A stretch of 13,301 nt of DNA. Source: Alphaproteobacteria bacterium. Lineage in GTDB: Bacteria > Pseudomonadota > Alphaproteobacteria > Micavibrionales > Micavibrionaceae. Below the pieces are notes generated by a model. The model searched no databases. It was not told the DNA's origin and was given only the letters and a program-made list of their open reading frames with translations. The position numbers and the translations under genes are program-made. The stretch spans positions 1-13,301 of the forward strand of contig JAJFGT010000277.1 in NCBI GenBank assembly GCA_021776015.1, in the 5' to 3' direction. This document shows positions 6,657-13,301 of the stretch, one piece after another; within the stretch, counting starts at the first letter, position 1, and each line of letters begins with the position of its first letter.

Positions 6657-7226
6657 ATGGAGTTTTTAATAGGCTTATTGGGGATTATTGCCGTTGTATG
6701 TGTTTTGGGTGTTGTTTTATACAACCGCCTTGTTGCCCTTCGTCAAGTACGGCATAACGCCTTCGCAGATGTTGATGTTCAGTTACAGATGCGCTTTGAT
6801 CTTGTCCCGAACTTGGTTGAAACAGTTAAAGGATATGCTACGCATGAACAATCTGTTTTTGAAAATGTAACAGCAGCGCGTGCAGGGGTTGGAAAAGCCA
6901 AAACAGAAGGAGATCGTCTTAAAGCTGAAGGAGTATTAGGAGGAGCTTTATTGAATTTATTCGCTGTGGCAGAAGATTACCCTGATTTGAAAGCAGATAA
7001 AAACTTTCAGAAATTACAAGATGAACTCTCAGATATTGAAAATAAAATATCTGCTGCCAGACGCTTCTTTAATAACGCAACAAATGAACTAAACACAGCT
7101 GTTGAACAATTTCCAAGTAACATCATTGCCCAGAAATTTGGATTCGAAAAAGAAGTTTTCTATGAGCTTGATGATGAAAAAGAAGAGGCCATTCGAACGT
7201 CCCCCAATGTTAAGTTTGGATCGTAA
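6657..7226 (+). CDS. lemA: LemA family protein
   Basis: LemA proteins are small membrane-anchored coiled-coil proteins, often encoded beside M48 or other membrane proteases and thought to act in membrane-protein or envelope quality control; the exact role is not settled. The 189-residue product fits the family length. It has one N-terminal hydrophobic helix (about 3-22), then the signature YNRLVALRQVRHNAFADVDV and LQMRFDLVPNLVETVKGYATHE (about 22-64), and AARAG followed by long helices with EDYPDLKADKNFQKLQDELSDIENKISAARRFFNN (about 106-140). It is intact. It runs opposite to the transfer operons on both sides and is followed by the protease 3 bp later. Confidence 0.96.
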   Translation: MEFLIGLLGIIAVVCVLGVVLYNRLVALRQVRHNAFADVDVQLQMRFDLVPNLVETVKGYATHEQSVFENVTAARAGVGKAKTEGDRLKAEGVLGGALLNLFAVAEDYPDLKADKNFQKLQDELSDIENKISAARRFFNNATNELNTAVEQFPSNIIAQKFGFEKEVFYELDDEKEEAIRTSPNVKFGS

Positions 7227-7229
7227 AAT

Positions 7230-8336
7230 ATGGCACTAGGCTCGGTTGGTCTAAAAACACATATCTGGAATAATAATATCTGGTCCATGGTGTTTTTGGG
7301 TATCTACCCTCTTATTCTTATTATCTTATTATGGCTGATCGGAGCTGTCATCGGTGGTGGACTAGCTCCGATGGGGGTGGATCGTCAAGCTATGTTTATT
7401 GCCCATGGGAATTCTGTTGTTCTTGAATACTGGCCATTGATGCTGACATGTGTCTCTGTTTGGTTTGTAGTTGCCTATTTTTTTCATACAAAAATGATTA
7501 GTAAAATGGCGCATTCTCATCCTGTCACACGAAAGGAAGAGCCTGAGCTTTATAATCTCCTTGAGAATTTATGTATTAGTGTTGGTATGAGTATGCCAAA
7601 GCTCTATATTATAGAGACACATGCTCGAAATGCCTTTGCAAGTGGTGTAAATGACAAAAATTATGCTGTAACGGTGACACGAGGCTTATTGAATTCTTTA
7701 AGAAAAGATGAGGTTGAGGGTGTTCTTGCTCATGAATTAACGCATATCCGTAATAGAGATGTTCGTCTTTTGATGATTTGTATTATTTTCACAGGGATGA
7801 TTGGTTTTGCAGCACAGATGATGTGGTCAACGATTCGTTATAATATGTTGATGCCAAGAATGCGTCATCGGAGTCGAGGAGGAGGAAACCGAGGAAGCGC
7901 TCTTCTCCTTTTCTTGGCAATTGCTCTTATTTTATGGATTGGATATATGGCAACCCTCTTTACACGGTTTGCGTTGTCCCGGCGGCGAGAATATATGGCA
8001 GATAGTGGTGCTGTGGAATTGACAAAAAATCCAGATGCTATGATGCGAGCTTTAATGCGGATTGCAGGGATGGATCGTATGAAACAAACAAGTGCAGACA
8101 TTCAAATGATGTGTATTGAAAATACAATCCCTTTTTTAGGGTTATTTAAAACACATCCTTCTATTCAGCAGCGTGTTCAAATTCTTTCGGATATGACACA
8201 CACACCTATCCCTGATATGGACATTCAAAACCCATCAACATCGCAACAGCCTTTTATAGATTCTAAAGATCAAACAAATTGGCTATCTAGAGATAGAAAA
8301 TTTCGACGGAAAAAAGGGAACCCATGGGTTGGATAA
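7230..8336 (+). CDS. HtpX-like M48 zinc metalloprotease
   Basis: M48 (HtpX-type) enzymes are inner-membrane proteases that degrade misfolded membrane proteins, with the active site on the cytoplasmic side. The 368-residue product has membrane segments at about 22-45, 66-85, 182-198 and 224-244. The zinc site HELTH (168-172, H168/E169/H172) follows the HARNAFASGV segment, and the third ligand is likely E254 in SRRREYMAD. All catalytic residues are present. A basic loop (about 209-221) lies between helices three and four, and the C-terminal extension (about 325-368) is variable. Pairing with LemA is common. HtpX is usually about 290 residues, so this is the longer type. The end is 28 bp from the convergent prepilin-like gene. 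It could act in general stress, or in turnover of the neighbouring secretion proteins (speculative). Confidence 0.93.
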   Translation: MALGSVGLKTHIWNNNIWSMVFLGIYPLILIILLWLIGAVIGGGLAPMGVDRQAMFIAHGNSVVLEYWPLMLTCVSVWFVVAYFFHTKMISKMAHSHPVTRKEEPELYNLLENLCISVGMSMPKLYIIETHARNAFASGVNDKNYAVTVTRGLLNSLRKDEVEGVLAHELTHIRNRDVRLLMICIIFTGMIGFAAQMMWSTIRYNMLMPRMRHRSRGGGNRGSALLLFLAIALILWIGYMATLFTRFALSRRREYMADSGAVELTKNPDAMMRALMRIAGMDRMKQTSADIQMMCIENTIPFLGLFKTHPSIQQRVQILSDMTHTPIPDMDIQNPSTSQQPFIDSKDQTNWLSRDRKFRRKKGNPWVG

Positions 8337-8364
8337 ATGAACAATTCGTTTAGAGAAGAAATTT

Positions 8365-9093
8365 TCAGCGAGCAAGAAGGGTATGATAAAAAACATAGCG
8401 TTGCCCCACAGATTCTTCTTGAAAACACCCTGATGAGCGTCCACATAATCCTCCTGGGCAGGGGCTTGGATTGGGAGCGGCGGCAAGCCCGTTTATATCT
8501 TCTGTATAGGCAAAAGACCCTGTAAATTTTACGGCACTTACATAAGAGCCGTCATTGATGGGAACAGACGTTAAATTATATCCCAGATTTTTATTAATTT
8601 GTTCGCAGGCCGATTTTTTTAAACCAAAAAACAGAAGAGTTAGATCAACACTTTGTGAGTCAAAATTTGTTTCTCCTATATCTTGAATCTGTGCTTCTGC
8701 TTGAAATAACCCCTCACTTCCATCATTGATGTCTCCTGAGAGGGATTGCCATGTGATACCCCCTCCTGCTGCATTGAAGATGTGGCAGGATTTATCAACA
8801 GGGGAGTCTGCGTTTACATAGCCTGCGGCGAGAGGGTTATCAAAACTGAGTTCAGATTCAGAGCATCCCCCACTGATTGCTCTATCAATCGCACGTTCTA
8901 TGTCTTTTGCGTAATCCATGATTTCAGAGACAGCCAATATATTTTTCCCATGTGTCGATGTATCTGAAGTTCCCTGATTGGCTGTTCTTGTAAATGTGTA
9001 CATGAGAGCAGCAAAGAGTGCCACGGCAACCAAAATGATCGTGAGGACACTGCCTTGTTCATGAGAGCGAAGCTTAAAAACTTTAAGTATCAT
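8365..9093 (-). CDS. Prepilin/pseudopilin-like protein with six cysteines
   Basis: I do not recognise a named family. The 242-residue product has a basic N-terminus followed by EQG-SVLTIILVAVALFAALMYTF (G14/S15, helix about 15-34), the layout of class III or type IV-like prepilins: a charged leader, a Gly before a hydrophobic helix, but without the classical F-T-L-I-E. The rest is a secreted domain with six cysteines, three in a Pro/Gly-rich stretch near the end (about 207-220), and a C-terminus ending YVFYHTLLAR. Start ATG 9093 overlaps the end of dotL by 11 bp, so it is translated with it. Cleavage by a prepilin peptidase is possible but not certain. A plain single-pass membrane protein is the alternative. 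Confidence 0.75.
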   Translation of the reverse strand: MILKVFKLRSHEQGSVLTIILVAVALFAALMYTFTRTANQGTSDTSTHGKNILAVSEIMDYAKDIERAIDRAISGGCSESELSFDNPLAAGYVNADSPVDKSCHIFNAAGGGITWQSLSGDINDGSEGLFQAEAQIQDIGETNFDSQSVDLTLLFFGLKKSACEQINKNLGYNLTSVPINDGSYVSAVKFTGSFAYTEDINGLAAAPNPSPCPGGLCGRSSGCFQEESVGQRYVFYHTLLAR

Positions 9094-11413
9094 CCGTATC
9101 CTTTTTGCTCTTGAATAAAGACTTAGCAGCCTCTTTTCCCGCTTGCTTTAGAGTGTCAAGGGCTTGAGAATTTGCTTTAACTTTAAGAGGAGGAGATGCA
9201 GGTGGAGTGTCAGTTTTTTCTGACGTTTTAGGCGGTGCTTCTTCTGGTATTTGTTCTTGTGTTTGAGCTTGGGTTGTCTTTTTCTTTGAAAAGAATCCCA
9301 TAGGACTACTCTTAGAATCGGTCTTTGAAGGAATTTTTTCTACTGTATTGGCAACAGGTTTTGATGTTTCTGGTTCAGACACTACTGGAGGTGTTGGTAT
9401 TTTTGGTTGTTCACTAGCAGGAGGAGCACTCATGTCAATGGGATTATTGGCTGCATAAACATCAACAATACTACAAATAGATTTATCAATAGGATCTTTT
9501 ACCTTTTTATATTTTTTGGATGCACTCATGAGTGCAGAAATAACTTCAGGAATATCAGCAGCAACAGCTGCTTTTTTTGCTGTCCAATTCTTTTTAACCA
9601 TCCTATCTCGTAATGTTGAGATACTAGTTGCATGTTTCATCATATCATCTTTATGGGGAGGCAGGGCCATGAAACGTGTAACTCGCATAGCTTTGGCATG
9701 CCCAGGATTTGAATAATACATTTGGACATCCACGATACCTGTCCCAAAACACACAACAGCCTGTCCTTCTGTAAAAGCTTTCAAGCCGTCATATGATGCA
9801 TTCGGACGGAGTGTCAAGTTAGCTTGGTGTGTATCGTAGTATGTTTTACTGAAACCAGTATTATCAACCTGCAATCCAGAGAGTTCTGCGACAAAAGAAT
9901 CTCCAACTGTTTTTTCAAAAAATTCTTTTGTTTGGGTTGGATCTTCAAGTTTTCCAAAAATCTTAATGTTACAGTTAGCTGTAATAGAACGTGCTTCTTC
10001 TTTGACTCGTTTTTCAAGGGCAGGCAAATCCTGTGAAGAGAAGACAAGGCTAAATCCAAGGGATCGTGCCTGTGCAGCCATCACAGCCATTCCTGCTGCG
10101 GTATAATATCCGACCTCATCAAAGACAACAACAAATGGTGTGGCTGAATGTGTAGGTTTGTTTTCAATAACAGTTTCTGACGATCCCTCTACACTTGATC
10201 CTAAAGATGATCCCATCATTCCTTTAATCGTAGCTGAAACAATTTTACCGAGATTAGCGATCTCATCACTTGATTTTTCAAGTGCTGGAATAAGAACAAC
10301 CATAATTCTACGGTTAAGGACAATATCTACCATATTTGCATCTGCATATTCGGCATCAAAAATATAACCGTATTCATCCCCCAAGGATTGAAGAGATCGT
10401 GTAAATTGCATGGATAAATACCCATGTTGTTGATGTGCAGTTGTTTGATCAATAGGAGGTTGATTAGGACCTGCTGGCTTTTCTTTTCCCTCATCATCCC
10501 ATGCGACATCATTATACCCTGGAAGAGTTTCAAGATATCCTTTTACTCCTGCTCTTAAATGCTCAGGAAGAGCCTGTTCTCGAGAGAGTTTAATAATGTT
10601 ATTCAACTGCAAAAATTGACGAAGCGTTGTCACATTTAGAGGTGTTTCTTGATTGTCTCGTTTCCATGTGAGGGCTGGCATGATTGTTCCCACAAGAGCT
10701 ACAGCACGCTCTTTCCACATGGCATTGTCACCCTCTGCATCAGGCATCAAAGAGACAAGCATATTTGTTAAATAAGAAGCAGAACCAGATGAAAATGGAT
10801 TCATCGAATTTGATGGTGCCTTAACATCTGAGTTTCCAGTCATATAGTTAAGAACCATCAGATCATCATCTCGTCCAAAGCGTCGAACAAGAGAAGAAAG
10901 TCCTGACCATAGGTCTGTATCGGCTTTCCCGTCGATGTAAACAAAACCAGATCCCCAACAAAGAGCATTACTTACAATCGATTTAAGTCCTTCAGTTTTT
11001 CCTGATCCTGTTGTTCCGAGATATAAAATATGGGTGCTGGCATCTGAACCTGTAAACCAAACTTCTTCATTGGTTTCTTGATGATTTCCGAGATATAAAA
11101 TCCCTTCTGGCTTCATATTTTTCCCTGGGCCTGTATTATTTCCATCTTTATATTTAGCACCATGAGGCATTTTGAAGATGATAGTTCGATCTAATCTTGT
11201 TAGCCACCATAGATATAATACTCCTAGTATAAATATGAGATCAGAAAAAAGAAGTAATGATGGAATAAAATAGATTGATGTGGCGAGCATCATAAAAATA
11301 GAGGCGGACATGTTAGGTTCCGATAAAGCTGCAGCAGATCGTGCCCAAAAGGATCTATTATCCCTTAGAATATCTGTATGCTTTGTTCCATATTTTCGTT
11401 GATCGAGTGCCAT
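9083..11413 (-). CDS. dotL: DotL/TrbC-like type IV coupling protein ATPase
   Basis: DotL is the coupling ATPase (VirD4/TraG family) that, with DotM, recruits substrates at the inner membrane. The 776-residue product has two N-terminal membrane helices (about 38-55 and 57-73), Walker A GTTGSGKT (133-140), Walker B FVVVFDE (427-433), and SSQDLPALEKR (459-469), as in TraD/TraG-type enzymes. The conserved core ends near 600-655. The C-terminal tail (about 660-776) is Pro/Ser/Lys-rich, has PMGFFSKKK (704-712) and ends in a possible helix (about 749-770) and an acidic tip. In Legionella the C-terminus binds chaperone adaptors (IcmS/IcmW); here the tail looks low-complexity and more like the conjugative TrbC type (inference). 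It begins 11 bp after the preceding gene and overlaps the prepilin-like gene. Confidence 0.93.
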   Translation of the reverse strand: MALDQRKYGTKHTDILRDNRSFWARSAAALSEPNMSASIFMMLATSIYFIPSLLLFSDLIFILGVLYLWWLTRLDRTIIFKMPHGAKYKDGNNTGPGKNMKPEGILYLGNHQETNEEVWFTGSDASTHILYLGTTGSGKTEGLKSIVSNALCWGSGFVYIDGKADTDLWSGLSSLVRRFGRDDDLMVLNYMTGNSDVKAPSNSMNPFSSGSASYLTNMLVSLMPDAEGDNAMWKERAVALVGTIMPALTWKRDNQETPLNVTTLRQFLQLNNIIKLSREQALPEHLRAGVKGYLETLPGYNDVAWDDEGKEKPAGPNQPPIDQTTAHQQHGYLSMQFTRSLQSLGDEYGYIFDAEYADANMVDIVLNRRIMVVLIPALEKSSDEIANLGKIVSATIKGMMGSSLGSSVEGSSETVIENKPTHSATPFVVVFDEVGYYTAAGMAVMAAQARSLGFSLVFSSQDLPALEKRVKEEARSITANCNIKIFGKLEDPTQTKEFFEKTVGDSFVAELSGLQVDNTGFSKTYYDTHQANLTLRPNASYDGLKAFTEGQAVVCFGTGIVDVQMYYSNPGHAKAMRVTRFMALPPHKDDMMKHATSISTLRDRMVKKNWTAKKAAVAADIPEVISALMSASKKYKKVKDPIDKSICSIVDVYAANNPIDMSAPPASEQPKIPTPPVVSEPETSKPVANTVEKIPSKTDSKSSPMGFFSKKKTTQAQTQEQIPEEAPPKTSEKTDTPPASPPLKVKANSQALDTLKQAGKEAAKSLFKSKKDTDDT

Positions 11414-11424
11414 AATTTACTAAC

Positions 11425-12012
11425 TTATTTTTTATTTAAAAAATCATCGGCAGACATAAGTTCACCGACTTTCTTTTTAGATGTATCTTGTGAAACTGTT
11501 GGTGTTCCATTTGGTGTTGAAGTCGCCACACTCATATATTGTTTTTGAGCGGCACCAGCGACAATGATTCCTGCAAAAATAACCAAAATAACACTCAACA
11601 AGATTAGGCCATATTTAAATATTTTCCATACCCAATAGAAAGGGTTTCTTCGATGTTTTGTTGTTGGTTGGATAGGTACAGGTAGATAACGATTTTCATT
11701 ATCCCCTCGAGTTGGGAAAACTCTATCTGCTTTACTCATAGCACCAGTTACCATCATCAATGCTCGTGTTGCTTTGATTTTAAAGTCATATGTTGCAATG
11801 AGATGAGCATCTGTTTTAGGTGTTTTTAAGACTAGGTCATATTGTCCATTATCATTAGCTCGAACTTCAATAGCTGATGATTTAGCTGTTCCTAAATCCA
11901 TCCGCCAAACAACAGGTTCTATGGCATCAGGAAGTGATAGAAGTAATGTACGATCAACAATTTTTGCGGATGATTTATATCCACCTGTTAGGTTTTGTAT
12001 CATATGATTCAT
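11425..12012 (-). CDS. Unrecognised single-pass membrane protein between dotM and dotL
   Basis: I do not recognise the family. The 195-residue product has an N-terminal soluble domain of about 110 residues, with alternating strand patterns (RTLLLSLPDAIEPVVWRM, IEVRANDNGQYDLVLK, HLIATYDFKIK), then a basic Arg/Lys stretch and a single membrane helix (about 132-154). A short polar tail follows, with LMSADDFLNKK at the end. The strand-rich fold before a membrane helix suggests an Ig-like or sandwich domain, but no motif identifies it. It lies between dotM and dotL, with a Shine-Dalgarno-like AGAAGG (about 12024-12029) before ATG 12012, and the spacing indicates one operon. It is therefore probably part of the coupling complex. 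The position is not occupied by a protein of this kind in the Legionella order icmP-icmO that I know. Confidence 0.82.
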   Translation of the reverse strand: MNHMIQNLTGGYKSSAKIVDRTLLLSLPDAIEPVVWRMDLGTAKSSAIEVRANDNGQYDLVLKTPKTDAHLIATYDFKIKATRALMMVTGAMSKADRVFPTRGDNENRYLPVPIQPTTKHRRNPFYWVWKIFKYGLILLSVILVIFAGIIVAGAAQKQYMSVATSTPNGTPTVSQDTSKKKVGELMSADDFLNKK

Positions 12013-12045
12013 GGGTAATAAGACCTTCTCTTTTATTTTCTTAGA

Positions 12046-13248
12046 TTATGTTCCTCTGATTTTCTTAATGCCTCTTTTCTTTTTTGACTTGCTGTAGTCG
12101 AGAGGAGGAACAGCACGAGCTCTTTCTGATGACATGTATTCAACAATTTTTGTAACAGCATCCCCAACACGAGGTCGTAGAATAGGGCGTTGTGTTAATT
12201 TTTCAGCTCTAAAATGTGCCATGGCTCCAAGGGCTTCCATATGGAATGTTTGACGACCTAGATTATTTAGAGGATACCATAAGGGGCGATCATGCGCGCG
12301 CAACCATACAAATTGAGAAGGAGATAAAACTCCCCCTTCGTCACGTGCAACAAGAAGAGCGCGTAACATCGCCGTATTCTCATAAGCATGTTGGTTACAT
12401 AAAGATAAAACTTTTCCAGAGATTTCACGGTTTTTAAGAATTGCTCTAGATTTTTTAAGAAGATGAGGTGAAATTTTTAACCCTTTTTCTTGACTCCAAG
12501 AGACGGATAATTCTCCCAAAACAGTATCAGATTCTTCCCGTTTACGGACAGATTTTAAACAAAAAGAAGCTAAAAGAACTTGCTTATGTTTGGGGAGATG
12601 TGCCCATCCTCGCCATGATGCTCCAAGTTGTTTTGCAAATGCTTTCTCAGCTGCATTTCCGTTCACTTTTCCATCGGGAACGGGAACTCCCTCATATGCT
12701 AACCATTCTTCTGGTCCTAATGCCTCTGCAAATAGAGGAAGTTCTGCAGGAACATTAGCTCCTGGAGGTCGAGGTCTTTGATTAGAAGGGTTAAAGCTTA
12801 CAAAGGGTGCGATGTATGGAAATATTTTAGATTGGGCTTTGATTAATGATCCAAGAGTATGGATTTTTCTAAACTGTGTATTTGGGCCTTTAAAAGCACA
12901 CCAAATGGCACTTAAAATAAAGACGCCTGAAAAGATCCATCGAAATGGATACAGAGCTAATGTAGCAATTTGTGTATTGATTTCACCCGTTATATTTTGT
13001 TTTTCAATGTTAGGGATGCCTTCGAACCATATTTCAAACTCTAAATACCGGTCTTTCCATGGTACGGTATAAGAGTCAGAGACAAACCATGATGTGGCCC
13101 ATATCTCTCCATATCGGATCCAACGAAGAAAGCTTCTAATGTCATCATGATTAAAATACCAAATGATCATAATAAGAATAAGCATTAAAACAAGGATGAT
13201 AAACCATCCAAGTGCATTGTCGCTTCCTACTACCTGTCCTTCTGCCAT
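12046..13248 (-). CDS. dotM: DotM/TrbA-like coupling complex protein
   Basis: DotM (IcmP in Legionella, TrbA in IncI plasmids) is the inner-membrane partner of DotL in the substrate-receptor complex. The 400-residue product is close to the family length. It has two membrane helices (about 12-32 and 97-118) with a periplasmic-type loop between them, and a large cytoplasmic domain from about 130. That domain contains the LAYEGVPVPDG region, ASWRGWAHLPKHKQVLLASF, HAYENTAMLRALLVARDEGGVLSPSQFVWLRAHDRPLWYPLNNLGRQTFHMEALGAMAHFRAE, which is the conserved DotM C-terminal pattern (HDRPLWY and GAMAHF are characteristic as I recall them). Start ATG 13248 follows a weak ribosome site; only 53 bases of upstream sequence are visible, so the operon start lies outside the window. 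Next gene starts 33 bp downstream. Confidence 0.92.
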   Translation of the reverse strand: MAEGQVVGSDNALGWFIILVLMLILIMIIWYFNHDDIRSFLRWIRYGEIWATSWFVSDSYTVPWKDRYLEFEIWFEGIPNIEKQNITGEINTQIATLALYPFRWIFSGVFILSAIWCAFKGPNTQFRKIHTLGSLIKAQSKIFPYIAPFVSFNPSNQRPRPPGANVPAELPLFAEALGPEEWLAYEGVPVPDGKVNGNAAEKAFAKQLGASWRGWAHLPKHKQVLLASFCLKSVRKREESDTVLGELSVSWSQEKGLKISPHLLKKSRAILKNREISGKVLSLCNQHAYENTAMLRALLVARDEGGVLSPSQFVWLRAHDRPLWYPLNNLGRQTFHMEALGAMAHFRAEKLTQRPILRPRVGDAVTKIVEYMSSERARAVPPLDYSKSKKKRGIKKIRGT

Positions 13249-13301
13249 CTTTATTTATGCTTTGTCTTTTATATCAATTAAACCACGTTAAATTATTCTA
13301 A

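Noticed and set aside
8319..8330. AACCCATGGGTT perfect palindrome near the end of the M48 gene as a terminator
   Set aside because: It has no loop and no T-run and lies within the coding sequence, so it is not a convincing terminator for either convergent gene.

Overview
The window is a strongly AT-rich bacterial segment that carries the coupling-complex and outer-membrane/ATPase parts of a type IVB (Dot/Icm, IncI Tra/Trb-like) secretion or conjugation system. Five components are recognisable from sequence: DotM/TrbA, DotL/TrbC (coupling ATPase), DotD/TraH, DotC/TraI and DotB/TraJ. A small IcmT/TraK-like protein follows, together with a TrbB-like thioredoxin-fold protein and a lytic transglycosylase. 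The core inner-membrane and channel genes (dotI/H/G/F/E, dotA, dotO) are not in this window. The host cannot be named safely. Low GC, weak ribosome binding sites and a R64-like rather than Legionella-like gene set would fit a low-GC proteobacterium, perhaps a host-associated alphaproteobacterium, or a plasmid or integrated element in one.

Layout, read along the minus strand from right to left. Block 1 (13248 to 8365) holds dotM, an unrecognised single-pass membrane protein, dotL, and a prepilin-like protein whose start overlaps the end of dotL. Block 2 (6657 to 8336, plus strand) is a LemA gene and an HtpX-like M48 metalloprotease 3 bp apart, lying against the direction of everything else. 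Block 3 (6495 to 1088, minus) holds the DsbC/TrbB-like periplasmic thiol protein, an unrecognised helical protein with a charged tail, the transglycosylase, dotD, dotC, dotB and icmT. Many of these are overlapped or closely spaced, so this reads as one operon, with a plausible promoter in the divergent gap at about 6532-6560. Block 4 (978 to 98, minus) holds a MarR-like winged-helix regulator with a good promoter and an operator-like palindrome, then a small two-helix membrane protein.

How the parts fit: DotL with DotM forms the inner-membrane receptor that recruits substrate. DotB is the cytoplasmic hexameric ATPase. DotC and DotD are outer-membrane-associated pieces of the core complex. The transglycosylase locally opens peptidoglycan, and the DsbC-like protein presumably keeps cysteine-containing periplasmic components correctly paired. 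The less familiar parts are the membrane protein between dotM and dotL, the six-cysteine prepilin-like protein, the 332-residue protein that shares a tail motif with DotL, and the LemA/M48 pair embedded between the two blocks.

There is no rRNA, tRNA, CRISPR array, insertion sequence or long repeat that I could see. No gene-free stretch exceeds 300 bases. The largest gaps are 6496-6656, 979-1087, the region between icmT and dotB (about 60-70 bases), and 1-97.
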